Shown here: one piece after another, positions 27,944 to 38,631 of the stretch | Numbering within the stretch: position 1 is the first letter of the stretch | Layout of the letters: every line of letters begins with the position of its first letter | Assembly (NCBI RefSeq): GCF_031085155.1 | Contig: NZ_JAVHUL010000001.1 | Location: 62,001 to 126,000, forward strand | Origin: Mesonia profundi | GTDB lineage: Bacteria > Bacteroidota > Bacteroidia > Flavobacteriales > Flavobacteriaceae | Length of the DNA: 64,000 nucleotides | Reading direction: 5' to 3' | Translations under genes and position numbers: made by a program | Notes under the pieces: generated by a model | Databases searched by the model: none | Told to the model about the DNA's origin: nothing | Seen by the model: the letters and a program-made list of their open reading frames with translations, nothing else

Positions 27944-28558
27944 TTAATTTTTAGACGATTTTTTAATGATAGACATGGCAGTATCTTCTCCATAAAAGCC
28001 TAAAACACTAAGTTTTTCTTTAGTGTTATAATTTTGAAACCACAAAGAAATAATCTTTCTAATTTCTGGATAGTGTATAGAAAGACTATCAAAATCCTTA
28101 ACAGGAAAAATTTGAAACTCTTTCAGAGCAGGAACCGCAATAATCTTATTTTTAAGTAATCCGTTATCACTAAGTCTTAAAACTCCAATGGGAATGACTT
28201 TTATCAAGCTTCCGCTAGGTTGACTTTCTGCTAAGACAAGAATGTTTAAAGCTTCGGCTTCTTCAGTATTTTTTATGTTGGAATAGGTAGAAGGAATAAA
28301 TCCGTAGTTTCCTATATAAGGCAAAAAATTAATGCTTTTAGGTTGCCCATTAATGGAGTCGGTTATAAATTCTTTCTGCTCTCTATTGTATTTAATTTTT
28401 TTGTTGGTACCCGCGGGAATTTCTATGACAGCTTGTAAAGTGTCATTCACAAATGTAGGTAAATGATAATAATCTATGGGGTCTTTAGCAAATTGCTTAG
28501 GCGATTCCTCGCAACCTATAAAAGCTACAAGAATAAAAAACAGGCTGAGGTATTTCAA
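27944..28558 (-). CDS. Lipoprotein with inorganic pyrophosphatase fold, key residues lost
   Basis: This 204-residue protein begins at TTG 28558 with a lipoprotein signal (MKYLSLFFILVAFIGC16). The mature part resembles soluble family I pyrophosphatase: AVIEIPAGTNKKIKY, PYIGNYGFIPSTY, ALNILVLAES, PIGVLRLSDNG, NKIIAVPALKEF and a C-terminal helix with WFQNY. Against E. coli PPase numbering, E20 (E46), K29 (K56), Y55 (Y85), D97 (D131), K104 (K138) and Y141 (Y177) are kept, but E31 is N58, R43 is S68, D65/D67/D70 are E100/E102/N105, D102 is K136 and K142 is N178. Loss of most metal ligands suggests a non-catalytic or altered enzyme at the cell envelope. It follows another lipoprotein gene by 19 bp. 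Confidence 0.8.
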   Translation of the reverse strand: MKYLSLFFILVAFIGCEESPKQFAKDPIDYYHLPTFVNDTLQAVIEIPAGTNKKIKYNREQKEFITDSINGQPKSINFLPYIGNYGFIPSTYSNIKNTEEAEALNILVLAESQPSGSLIKVIPIGVLRLSDNGLLKNKIIAVPALKEFQIFPVKDFDSLSIHYPEIRKIISLWFQNYNTKEKLSVLGFYGEDTAMSIIKKSSKN

Positions 28559-28577
28559 ATAAGGGAAGTTTTAGGGG

Positions 28578-29138
28578 TTATTTCCAGCCAATCCAAAAAT
28601 GCTTAATCTTGGCATCGTCAGGTATTTGGCTAGGCTCAATAGGAATGTCGGTATTATAGCGGGCGTCACCCTTAATGTACTCTTTGTCTATGGTGATGTA
28701 AGAATCAATCTCATCCAAAAAAATAACGGCGGTACGTAAGGTGTTCTCAATTCTAGAAATCCTGTAATGCGTCGTAATGTCTTTAAACGTGCTTTCTACC
28801 GTTAAGCCTTCGCTAGTTTTGTACCTTTTGTCTTTAATTTGAATATTCCCAATGGTACTGGTGCTGTCAAATTCTTTTGCAGGGTTCAATATGAGAAGAA
28901 TATTTCCTTCTTTATCATAAATTAAGACCTCGTTTCTTCTTGAGAAACCATTATCAACCAAATTTCTTACAATAGAATCTTCTTTAAAAACTGAATCTAT
29001 ATCTTTTAATTGGGTCTTAGTATTCAAATAACCAATCTTACCTTCAGAAATTAAAAAGGGATTTTCTTCTTTCTCTTTAGCGCAAGAAATAATCAGTAAA
29101 ATAAATAAGCAGCCAGCTAAGATAGGTTTTTGAGACAT
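28578..29138 (-). CDS. Putative lipoprotein, function unknown
   Basis: From ATG 29138 this gives 186 residues (a TTG lies 6 bp upstream). The N-terminus has a signal peptide with a lipobox-like end (LFILLIISC, followed by AKEKEENP). The mature protein is mostly beta-predicted, with repeated hydrophilic strands (GNIQIKDKRYKTSEGLTVES, IDSYITIDKEYIKG), and ends in KIKHFWIGWK. No family is recognised. It directly precedes the pyrophosphatase-like lipoprotein, so the two are probably expressed together. Confidence 0.65.
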   Translation of the reverse strand: MSQKPILAGCLFILLIISCAKEKEENPFLISEGKIGYLNTKTQLKDIDSVFKEDSIVRNLVDNGFSRRNEVLIYDKEGNILLILNPAKEFDSTSTIGNIQIKDKRYKTSEGLTVESTFKDITTHYRISRIENTLRTAVIFLDEIDSYITIDKEYIKGDARYNTDIPIEPSQIPDDAKIKHFWIGWK

Positions 29139-29259
29139 AGTCAATTAGTTTTAATAGTAACAAGAGGTAAAAGTAAGAATAGTATTTTTCTCTTAGAAAT
29201 TTATTGATTATAATCTTTAAGCTTTTAAGCTATTTATTAAAGTTTTAATAAGGATTAAC

Positions 29260-29267
29260 TATCTTTG
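29260..29267 (+). promoter_or_regulatory. -7 box (TATCTTTG) for queE
   Basis: TATCTTTG matches TAnnTTTG and ends 6 bp before the ATG at 29274, implying a leaderless mRNA. This also argues against an in-frame TTG at 29265, which falls inside the box. Confidence 0.6.
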
Positions 29268-29273
29268 CAGGCT

Positions 29274-29906
29274 ATGAAGAAAGAAGAGATAGAGAAGCTG
29301 GTGGAGCAGGGAGAGATGCTTCCGTTAATGGAAGAGTTTTACACTATTCAGGGAGAAGGCTTTCATAAAGGAACGGCAGCTTATTTTATAAGAATAGGAG
29401 GCTGTGACGTAGGTTGCCATTGGTGTGATGTAAAAGAGAGTTGGGATGCAGAGAAGCACCCGCCTACCGCGACTAAAACCATTGTAGATAACGCCTTATC
29501 TTATAGTGATACCATTGTGATCACAGGAGGAGAGCCGCTTACTTGGGATATGACCAAAATTACACACGCGTTAAAAGAGCGAGGCGCAAAAATCCATATA
29601 GAAACCTCTGGAGCTTATCCTTTAACTGGAGTTTGGGATTGGATTTGTCTTTCTCCTAAAAAGTTGAAATTACCTACCGCCGAAATTTCAAAGAAAGCAC
29701 ATGAATTAAAAGTGATTGTGTTTAATAAACATGATTTCGCTTTCGCAGAAAAACAAGCAGAAAAGGTAAGTGAAAATTGTATTCTTTATTTGCAACCGGA
29801 GTGGAGTGTGAGAGATAAAATAGTTCCCTTAATTGTAGATTATGTGATGAAAAACCCGAAGTGGAAAGTGTCACTGCAAACACACAAATATTTGAATATA
29901 CCTTAA
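29274..29906 (+). CDS. queE: 7-carboxy-7-deazaguanine synthase
   Basis: This 210-residue radical-SAM enzyme has the QueE start EEFYTIQGEGFHKGTAAYFIR and the cluster motif CDVGCHWC (C-x3-C-x2-C) followed by DVKESW, then VITGGEPL and IETSGAYPL. It converts 6-carboxytetrahydropterin to CDG in queuosine biosynthesis. The ATG at 29274 is preferred because the -7 box covers the upstream TTG. No other queuosine gene is adjacent; folE (GTP cyclohydrolase, first step) is ~13 kb away. Confidence 0.93.
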   Translation: MKKEEIEKLVEQGEMLPLMEEFYTIQGEGFHKGTAAYFIRIGGCDVGCHWCDVKESWDAEKHPPTATKTIVDNALSYSDTIVITGGEPLTWDMTKITHALKERGAKIHIETSGAYPLTGVWDWICLSPKKLKLPTAEISKKAHELKVIVFNKHDFAFAEKQAEKVSENCILYLQPEWSVRDKIVPLIVDYVMKNPKWKVSLQTHKYLNIP

Positions 29907-29908
29907 AT

Positions 29909-29943
29909 AAAAAGCCGTTTTAAATAATTTAAAACGGCTTTTT
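29909..29943. terminator. Bidirectional terminator between queE and the DUF2911 gene
   Basis: AAAAAGCCGTTTTAAAT and ATTTAAAACGGCTTTTT pair almost completely with a minimal loop. The stem is flanked by A and T runs and lies between convergent genes. Confidence 0.85.
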
Positions 29944-29962
29944 GTATGAGTATCAACGCTAA

Positions 29963-30502
29963 CTATTCGACGTTTTTAAAAGGAATTTCAACATAGGTAT
30001 TGTCCCATCCCATAAGTAAGTTAGCTCCGTTGGTGATAGGTTGAAATGCCATGGAGAACTCTTCAATAGGAGCTGCAGCAGTTCTTGCAGGAGCTTTAAT
30101 TCTCATTAAATCTTTATCTGGATCGTAATTATTAGCAGTTCCCCAAACGTGAACCTTCTTGTTTAAAATAATGGTCCATTCGGTCTTATTGGGAATGGTG
30201 TATAGCGTGTAGGTTCCAGAAGGAATGTTCTGTCCCATAACCGTCATATCATTGTAGATAGTGACCTCTGTAGCTTCATTAGCTCCAGTTCTCCAGATTT
30301 CGCCATAAGGGACGAGGCTTCCAAAGATCTCTCTGTCGTTTTTACTAGGTCTACTGTAAATAACTCTAGCCATAGGAGAGTGATTTTCATTTCTAATGAT
30401 GGTGACATCCATCGGACTTTTATCAATGTCAGAAAAATCTTGCGCATTTAGTGTCGACGTCGAAAAAAAGACTACAAACAAGAGGTAAATTAAATTTTTC
30501 AT
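29963..30502 (-). CDS. DUF2911 domain exported protein
   Basis: This 179-residue protein has a signal peptide (MKNLIYLLFVVFFSTSTLNAQ) and a DUF2911 domain: MARVIYSRPSKNDREIFG, LVPYGEIWRTGANEATEV, and PSGTYTLYTIPNKTEWTIIL. The family is widespread in Bacteroidota, predicted to be secreted or periplasmic, and of unknown function. It stands alone between the queE terminator and gyrB. Confidence 0.9.
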   Translation of the reverse strand: MKNLIYLLFVVFFSTSTLNAQDFSDIDKSPMDVTIIRNENHSPMARVIYSRPSKNDREIFGSLVPYGEIWRTGANEATEVTIYNDMTVMGQNIPSGTYTLYTIPNKTEWTIILNKKVHVWGTANNYDPDKDLMRIKAPARTAAAPIEEFSMAFQPITNGANLLMGWDNTYVEIPFKNVE

Positions 30503-30659
30503 AAAAATATATTTTAGTAAATGTAACTTTTTATTTTTTTTTACGGAATAAATTATGGCTTAAGTTTTAAATATGAAAATAATAAAGCTATTATAGTTAA
30601 TTGTTAATAACTTAAACCATTGAAGAAAGTAATGATTTCCGTAAGAGGAAGGCTTTCTC

Positions 30660-30667
30660 TATATTTG
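30660..30667 (+). promoter_or_regulatory. -7 box (TATATTTG) for gyrB
   Basis: TATATTTG matches TAnnTTTG exactly, 25 bp before the gyrB ATG at 30693. Confidence 0.5.
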
Positions 30668-30680
30668 TTTCTAGTAGTAA

Positions 30681-32630
<1,950 letters not shown>

Positions 32631-32651
32631 ATAATCATAATATATGACCTG

Positions 32652-32686
32652 AAAAAAGTCCATATTTCTTTAAATATGGGCTTTTT
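32652..32686 (+). terminator. Intrinsic terminator after gyrB
   Basis: The stem pairs GTCCATATTT with AAATATGGGC (one G-T pair) around a 4-nt loop, and flanking A and T runs extend it. Confidence 0.8.
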
Positions 32687-33078
32687 CTTTTTAAATTCAT
32701 ATCTTCAAGCCATGATTTAAGTAAAAATGAGTTTGAGCTCTTTTCTCTTGCTTTTTTCTGTTATCATTTTCGTTTAAAGTGATTTCAGTGAATTAACAAG
32801 AATATCCTAAAAGACGTGACCAAATTTGATGAGTTTAGTTTTTATGAAGGAATTGCTTATTTTTTTTGCAGAAGTAGATCTTAGTCTAAAATTGCTTTAA
32901 CTGACAGAAATCTAAGTCATTTTTTAGGATTTTATAGATAAAAATAAGAACTTAGAAGCGCCTCCACTCTAAACGCAATGATAAGCGCTCTAGTGTGAGC
33001 TTTAATTAAGCCCAGAATAATCGAGAATTTTTTAAGCTTGCTCTAGGGATTGGATATGAATCATTTAAAATAGATAGT
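32687..33078. other. Non-coding spacer before the DUF6588 gene
   Basis: About 390 bp contain no credible open frame, tRNA or repeat copy. No TAnnTTTG box close to the 33079 start was recognised. It is AT-rich, and the only notable base composition is a more GC-rich patch near 32955-33000. Confidence 0.5.
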
Positions 33079-34086
33079 ATGAAAAAGTTAATTTTAATCA
33101 TTTGTATACTGGCGGGAGCTCAGCTTTCTGCTCAAAATAGTATTCAGGAATTATTAAACGCAGGAGTTGATGATGCCCAAACATTTATGAGCTCGTATTT
33201 TAAACCTGGTGCTGCAGGGGCTCTTTATGCGGCTAATTCGGGTTGGTATAATTCCGCGAAAGCGAAAAAATTCTTAGGTTTTGAAATTTCTATAGTTGGG
33301 AATATGTCCTTCGTTGGAGATGATCAGAAGAGTTTTATCTTAGATGTAGACGACTACAATAATATTAGGTTGCCTTCGGGTCAAAATCAAATAGAAGTCG
33401 CTACCGTTTTTGGAGTGAATCATCCAGATGCGACCGTGTTAATTAATTATATCATGCCTAATGGAAGTACAGAAACAGTTGAAATAGAACTTCCCCAGGG
33501 AGCAATTAATCAAACTTTAGATGCGGTGCCAGCTGCTTTTTTGCAAGGTTCTGTAGGCTTGTTTAAAGGTTTTGAGGTGAAAGCTAGATTTGCACCAAAA
33601 GTTAAATATGATGAGGTAAGCGCTGGTCTTTATGGAGCAGCACTTCAGTATGAGATTACCAGTTTGTTGCCTGCAGATAAATTATTTCCCGTTGCCGTTT
33701 CTGCTTTAATAGGATACACGCATTTTGATGCTAGTTATGATTTAGACCACACGTCTATCCAGGCAGCTGACCCTAATATAAATACAAGCATGTCTAGTTT
33801 TAATTTCTCGGCTATAGCTTCTACCAACCTCCCTATAATCAATTTTTATGGTGGCTTAAACTATATGACTGGAAATGCTAAAACGAATCTTGACGGAGAA
33901 TATACCTTTACGGAAGGAGCGCTTCAAGGGCAAACCATTAAAGATCCTTTACGTATAGAAAACAGCGTAGATGGAGTTTCGGCAACTTTAGGATTTAAAT
34001 TGAAATTAGCTTTTATTGGTTTGAATGCTTCTTATAGCTTTCAAGAATATGATGCGGTTAGTGTAGGACTTAATTTTGGGCTGTAA
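33079..34086 (+). CDS. DUF6588-type outer-membrane beta-barrel protein
   Basis: This 335-residue protein has a signal peptide (MKKLILIICILAGAQLSAQ) followed by SIQELLNAGVDDAQTFMSSY and a series of amphipathic beta-strand segments with repeated small and aromatic residues, ending in SVGLNFGL, typical of a barrel-terminal strand. DUF6588 proteins are exported, Bacteroidota-specific and uncharacterised. It is a single-gene unit; no terminator hairpin is evident after it. Confidence 0.75.
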   Translation: MKKLILIICILAGAQLSAQNSIQELLNAGVDDAQTFMSSYFKPGAAGALYAANSGWYNSAKAKKFLGFEISIVGNMSFVGDDQKSFILDVDDYNNIRLPSGQNQIEVATVFGVNHPDATVLINYIMPNGSTETVEIELPQGAINQTLDAVPAAFLQGSVGLFKGFEVKARFAPKVKYDEVSAGLYGAALQYEITSLLPADKLFPVAVSALIGYTHFDASYDLDHTSIQAADPNINTSMSSFNFSAIASTNLPIINFYGGLNYMTGNAKTNLDGEYTFTEGALQGQTIKDPLRIENSVDGVSATLGFKLKLAFIGLNASYSFQEYDAVSVGLNFGL

Positions 34087-34230
34087 CCTAAAGTCTCTTA
34101 GCTGGTTTTGAGGAATAATATTTCTTTTTATCCTAATTTTAGGAGGCATTTAACCTTAGAATTGGCTAAAAAAGCAAAAGCTTTTCGTATTTTAGCAACT
34201 TTAAAATTAATCACATAAAATTATAATATA

Positions 34231-35157
34231 ATGAAAGTTACAGTTGTAGGTGCAGGGGCCGTTGGCGCAAGTTGTGCAGAGTATATCGCTATTAAAAACT
34301 TTGCTTCAGAAGTAGTCTTGTTAGATATTAAAGAAGATTATGCTGAAGGTAAAGCTATGGATTTGATGCAAACTGCATCTTTAAATGGTTTTGATACGAA
34401 AATTATCGGAAGCACGAATGATTATTCAAAAACTGCAGGTAGTGATATCGCTGTAATTACAAGTGGAATTCCGCGTAAACCAGGAATGACGCGGGAAGAA
34501 TTGATAGGTATTAATGCTGGAATTGTAAAGGAGGTTTCTTCAAACATCATTAAGCATTCACCAGATGTGACCATTATCGTGGTGAGTAACCCCATGGATA
34601 CGATGACTTATTTGGTACATAAAACCACAGGTTTGCCAAAGAATAGAATTATAGGTATGGGCGGTGCTTTAGATAGTGCTCGTTTTAAGTACCGTCTAGC
34701 GGAAGCTCTAGAGGCGCCAATCTCTGATGTGGACGGAATGGTAATTGGAGGTCATAGTGATAAAGGAATGGTGCCGTTAACGCGTTTGGCAACTAGAAAC
34801 TCTGTGTTGGTATCTGAATTTATTTCAGAAGATCGATTAAATCAAGTTTCTGAAGATACTAAAGTAGGCGGAGCAACCTTAACTAAAATGTTAGGAACAA
34901 GTGCTTGGTACGCACCAGGAGCAGCAGTTTCTGGATTGGTACAAGCCATTGCTTGTGATCAAAAGAAAATTTTCCCTTGTTCCACCTTACTTTCAGGAGA
35001 GTATGGATTAGATGATTTGTGCATTGGAGTTCCTGTGGTATTAGGAAAAGGAGGAATTGAAAAAATTGTAGAGATTAAGCTAGATGAAGCCGAAGCAAAT
35101 AAATTGAAAGAAAGTGCTGAAGGAGTTAAGAAAACCAACAGTCTTTTAGAGTTATAA
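34231..35157 (+). CDS. mdh: Malate dehydrogenase
   Basis: This 308-residue LDH/MDH-fold protein has the NAD-binding start MKVTVVGAGAVGASCAEY, the NAD-selecting acidic residue in VVLLDIKE, the substrate loop GIPRKPGMTREEL with arginines, VSNPMDTMTYL, and the catalytic His in VIGGHSDKGMVPL. Replacement of the LDH Gln by Arg in the loop supports malate specificity. It oxidises malate to oxaloacetate, the partner step to the citrate synthase encoded at 5.3 kb. Confidence 0.95.
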   Translation: MKVTVVGAGAVGASCAEYIAIKNFASEVVLLDIKEDYAEGKAMDLMQTASLNGFDTKIIGSTNDYSKTAGSDIAVITSGIPRKPGMTREELIGINAGIVKEVSSNIIKHSPDVTIIVVSNPMDTMTYLVHKTTGLPKNRIIGMGGALDSARFKYRLAEALEAPISDVDGMVIGGHSDKGMVPLTRLATRNSVLVSEFISEDRLNQVSEDTKVGGATLTKMLGTSAWYAPGAAVSGLVQAIACDQKKIFPCSTLLSGEYGLDDLCIGVPVVLGKGGIEKIVEIKLDEAEANKLKESAEGVKKTNSLLEL

Positions 35158-35182
35158 GCATCTATTTAAAAGCTTAAAAAGT

Positions 35183-35220
35183 AAAGCCTATGGAGACGAA
35201 AGTTTCCATAGGCTTTTTTT
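35183..35220 (+). terminator. Intrinsic terminator after mdh
   Basis: AAAGCCTATGGA and TCCATAGGCTTT form a 12-bp stem with a 10-nt loop, followed by T7. Confidence 0.88.
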
Positions 35221-35244
35221 GTGAAATTTATCTTAAAAAAACTA

Positions 35245-35275
35245 TTGCCATTTCTTTTTTGAAACCCTATATTTG
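35245..35275 (+). promoter_or_regulatory. Promoter of secDF (TTG-N20-TATATTTG)
   Basis: A TTG at 35245-35247 and TATATTTG at 35268-35275 are 20 bp apart, fitting the Bacteroidota -33/-7 consensus. It is the clearest complete promoter in the window. The secDF ATG is at 35316, giving a ~35-nt leader. Confidence 0.65.
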
Positions 35276-35315
35276 TCCGTTTTTAAAATGAGATTAATAA
35301 ATAATTTAAGTAATA

Positions 35316-38300
35316 ATGCAGAATAAGGGAATCATAAAGCTGTTCGCAATTTTATTCGGATTGGTAAGTATTTACCAATTATCGTTTACTTTTATCGCTA
35401 ATAGTGTAGAAGACGATGCGGAAGCTTTTGCAGCTCAAAGAATAAGCAGTGACGTGGAAGACTATCATGCTCTTAGAGAGATAGAACAAACGAGGTACTT
35501 AGATTCTATAGGGAATAATGAAATTATTTCGGGAATCACTTACAACACTGCCAAAGATAAAGAGCTGAACAAAGGTTTGGATTTAAAAGGAGGGATCAAT
35601 GTGATCTTGCAAATATCTGTAAAAGATATTTTACGCGAGCTTGCTAATAACTCCAAAGATCCTGCTTTTAGTAAAGCTTTAGCTGGAGCTGATGAATTGC
35701 AAAAAACGAGTCAGGATGATTATGTAGACCTGTTTTTTGAAGCTTTTGAAGAAATTCCTGATGCGCGTTTAGCCTCTCCCGATATTTTTGCAAATAAAAA
35801 CTTAAGCGACGATATTACTTACGATATGACCAATGCGCAAGTAAAGCCTGTCATTCGTAAGAGAATTGACGAGAGTATTACTTCTGCTTTTGAAGTATTA
35901 AGAAAGCGTATCGATAAGTTTGGGGTAACGCAGCCTAATATCCAACGTTTAGGAAACTCTGGTAGAATTCTAGTAGAATTACCAGGAGCTAAGGATATTG
36001 AACGTGTAAAAGGTTTATTGCAAAGTACAGCACAATTAGAATTTTGGCATGTATTTAAAGGACAAGAATTAGCGCCTTTTATTAGTCAAGCAGATAGTAG
36101 ATTAAGAGACATCTTAAAGCCTACGGAAGAAACTACAAAAGCAAGCGACTCTACAGCTATAGATTCTACAAAAGCTTCTGAAGAAGATGACATCGAAGAT
36201 TTATTAGCAAATGCTGAAGATGAAGAGCAAGGGGATGATATTACCAAAACAAATCCTCTTATTGGATTGATTAAAGCAGGGGGAGGACAAGGTCCTGTAA
36301 TTGCTACTTTCTCTGTCAAAGATACCGCCTTAGTAGGGAAGTATTTAAGAATGTCACAAGTAAGGTCTTTATTACCAGCAGAACAGCGTTACGCAAAATT
36401 TGTATGGGGTAAATCTTCAGATGCAGATGAGTTAATCGATTTATATGCTTTAAAAGCAAACAAAACAAATCAGCCAGACCTTAGTGGTGGGGTGATTACC
36501 AATGCAACGCAGACTTACGATCAGTATGGGGGAGTTGCAGTTTCTATGGAAATGAATGGAAAAGGAGCTAAAAGCTGGGAAGAAATGACCACCGTAGCTT
36601 TTAATAATCGTTCTCAGATAGCTATTGTTTTAGATGATATTGTTTACTCTGCCCCGGGGCTTTCAACAGGTCCAATATCTGGAGGTAGAAGTGAGATTAC
36701 AGGAGATTTTAGTGTAGCTGAGGGTCAAGATTTAGCAAACGTATTAAGAGCAGGTAAGTTACCAGCCTCTGCAGATATTGTACAAAGTGAAGTAGTAGGT
36801 CCGTCCTTAGGGCAGGAAGCTATAGATAGTGGTATTTTATCTTTCGCCATCGCTTTAGGCTTTGTATTGATTTGGATGTTCTTCTATTATGGAAAAGCGG
36901 GTCTTTTTGCAGATATTGCATTAGCGGTAAATATCTTGTTTATTTTTGGAATATTAGCAGGATTAGGAGCGGTGCTTACGCTTCCTGGAATTGCAGGTAT
37001 TGTATTAACCATTGGTATGTCAGTAGATGCTAACGTACTTATCTTCGAACGAATAAGAGAGGAGCTAGCCAAAGGGAAAGCTCAGGTCGATGCGATTAAA
37101 GATGGGTTTAGCAATGCGCTTTCCTCTATTCTTGATGCGAACATAACCACTGGTTTAACGGGGATCATCTTATTGATTTTTGGAACGGGACCTATTAAAG
37201 GTTTCGCAACTACTTTATTAATTGGTATTTGTACCTCTTTATTTACAGCGATTTTTATCACGCGTCTGTTTATTGATAAATATGGTAAAAATGGTAAATC
37301 TTTAGATTTCTCTACAGCGGCAACAAAGAATTTGTTTCAGAATGTAGCGATCAAATTTATCGCGAAAAGAAAAATTGCTTACATTATTTCTGCGGTTGCA
37401 ATTGTATTCAGTTTAGGGTCTCTATTTGTAAACGGTCTTAATCAAGGGGTCGATTTTGTTGGAGGAAGAACCTATACCGTGAGATTTGAGAAGACAGTGA
37501 ATGCTACTGATATTGAAAAGAAATTAGTAGAGACTTTTGGAAGTGCTGAAGCAAAAACTTTTGGGGCAGACAATCAGTTAAAAATCACCACTAAATATAA
37601 AGTGGAAGAAGAAGGAACCGAAGTAGATAATGAGATTTCAAGAAAATTATTTGAAACCCTTCAGCAAGACTTACCTAAAAACATAACCTATGAGCAGTTT
37701 AATGTTGCTACTGGGGGAGAAAGTGAAGTAGGGGTAATGTCTTCTATGAAAGTAGGACCAACCATCGCAGATGATATTAAGAAAGCATCGATCTGGGCAG
37801 TATTAGGTTCATTAATTGTAGTATTCTTATACATCTTATTTAGATTTAGAAGATGGCAATTTAGTTTGGGTGCGGTGATTGCAGTTTTCCACGATGTATT
37901 AATCATCTTAGGAGTGTTTTCTATCTTTAGAAACTATATGCCTTTTAGTATGGAAATCGATCAAGCTTTTATCGCTGCGATTCTTACGGTAGTAGGTTAT
38001 TCCCTGAATGATACCGTGGTTGTATTCGATAGAATTAGGGAGTACTTTAACGAGCATAAGACTTGGGCATTTAGCAAAACGATTAATGCGGCATTAAACA
38101 GTACCATTAGTAGAACTGTAAATACCTCTTTAACAACATTAATCGTGTTGTTAGCGATCTTTATCTTTGGAGGAGAAAGCATTAGAGGATTTATGTTTGC
38201 CTTAATCATTGGGGTTGTTGTAGGTACTTACTCTTCATTGTTTATTGCAACACCAGTAATGTACGATACCGCTAAAAATAAGAGTGAAGACTTATTAGCT

Positions 38301-38342
38301 AAGAAGGAAGAAGAAGTTGAAGAGGAAGAGGATGTGATCTAA
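35316..38342 (+). CDS. secDF: Fused protein translocase subunit SecDF
   Basis: This 1008-residue fusion joins SecD (residues ~1-660) and SecF (~690-1000). SecD shows DLKGGINVILQI, a large periplasmic P1 domain with ELPGAKDIERVKGLL, and helices with IGMSVDANVLIFERIREEL. SecF shows GVDFVGGRTYTVRF and GYSLNDTVVVFDRIREYF. It uses the proton gradient to help pull exported proteins out of SecYEG. An acidic low-complexity insert (~270-315, SEEDDIEDLLANAEDEEQGDD) breaks P1, and the tail is acidic (KKEEEVEEEEDVI). Fused SecDF is normal for Bacteroidota. Confidence 0.97.
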   Translation: MQNKGIIKLFAILFGLVSIYQLSFTFIANSVEDDAEAFAAQRISSDVEDYHALREIEQTRYLDSIGNNEIISGITYNTAKDKELNKGLDLKGGINVILQISVKDILRELANNSKDPAFSKALAGADELQKTSQDDYVDLFFEAFEEIPDARLASPDIFANKNLSDDITYDMTNAQVKPVIRKRIDESITSAFEVLRKRIDKFGVTQPNIQRLGNSGRILVELPGAKDIERVKGLLQSTAQLEFWHVFKGQELAPFISQADSRLRDILKPTEETTKASDSTAIDSTKASEEDDIEDLLANAEDEEQGDDITKTNPLIGLIKAGGGQGPVIATFSVKDTALVGKYLRMSQVRSLLPAEQRYAKFVWGKSSDADELIDLYALKANKTNQPDLSGGVITNATQTYDQYGGVAVSMEMNGKGAKSWEEMTTVAFNNRSQIAIVLDDIVYSAPGLSTGPISGGRSEITGDFSVAEGQDLANVLRAGKLPASADIVQSEVVGPSLGQEAIDSGILSFAIALGFVLIWMFFYYGKAGLFADIALAVNILFIFGILAGLGAVLTLPGIAGIVLTIGMSVDANVLIFERIREELAKGKAQVDAIKDGFSNALSSILDANITTGLTGIILLIFGTGPIKGFATTLLIGICTSLFTAIFITRLFIDKYGKNGKSLDFSTAATKNLFQNVAIKFIAKRKIAYIISAVAIVFSLGSLFVNGLNQGVDFVGGRTYTVRFEKTVNATDIEKKLVETFGSAEAKTFGADNQLKITTKYKVEEEGTEVDNEISRKLFETLQQDLPKNITYEQFNVATGGESEVGVMSSMKVGPTIADDIKKASIWAVLGSLIVVFLYILFRFRRWQFSLGAVIAVFHDVLIILGVFSIFRNYMPFSMEIDQAFIAAILTVVGYSLNDTVVVFDRIREYFNEHKTWAFSKTINAALNSTISRTVNTSLTTLIVLLAIFIFGGESIRGFMFALIIGVVVGTYSSLFIATPVMYDTAKNKSEDLLAKKEEEVEEEEDVI

Positions 38343-38362
38343 TTCCGATTTACTTATAGAAC

Positions 38363-38393
38363 AAAAAAGCCATCAATTTTGATGGCTTTTTTT
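38363..38393 (+). terminator. Intrinsic terminator after secDF
   Basis: AAAAAAGCCATCA and TGATGGCTTTTTTT pair around a short AT loop. It lies 20 bp after the secDF stop. Confidence 0.87.
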
Positions 38394-38447
38394 ATGGAAA
38401 AATCAGAAAGTGATGCTGATGTTTTTTTGCTTGTAAATGGTAAATAT

Positions 38448-38470
38448 GGCACGAGCTTTAAGCTCGCGCC
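38448..38470. repeat. REP-like palindrome, outer left
   Basis: The core CGAGCTTTAAGCTCG is a perfect palindrome, flanked by GGCA and CGCC. Related copies are at 39269-39290 and 58841-58863. Confidence 0.75.
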
Positions 38471-38585
38471 AGCGACAGGTAGATACCATTTAACTTTGAA
38501 CTTTGCTTGCGCGGTAGCTACTTGTAGTATTGATTCTTAATTCTGTTGGGTTGAGTCAAGTCCGTACTAATACAATACTTCTGTT

Positions 38586-38606
38586 GGCGCGGGCGTCTCG
38601 CCCGTG
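38586..38606. repeat. REP-like palindrome, inner left
   Basis: GGCGCGGGCGTCTCGCCCGTG contains the stem CGGGCG / CGCCCG with a TCT loop. It matches the pattern of 39311-39331 (CGAGCG / CGCTCG). It lies 26 bp past the transposase stop. Confidence 0.75.
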
Positions 38607-38631
38607 TTTCTCATACAAATCTGGCACTATA

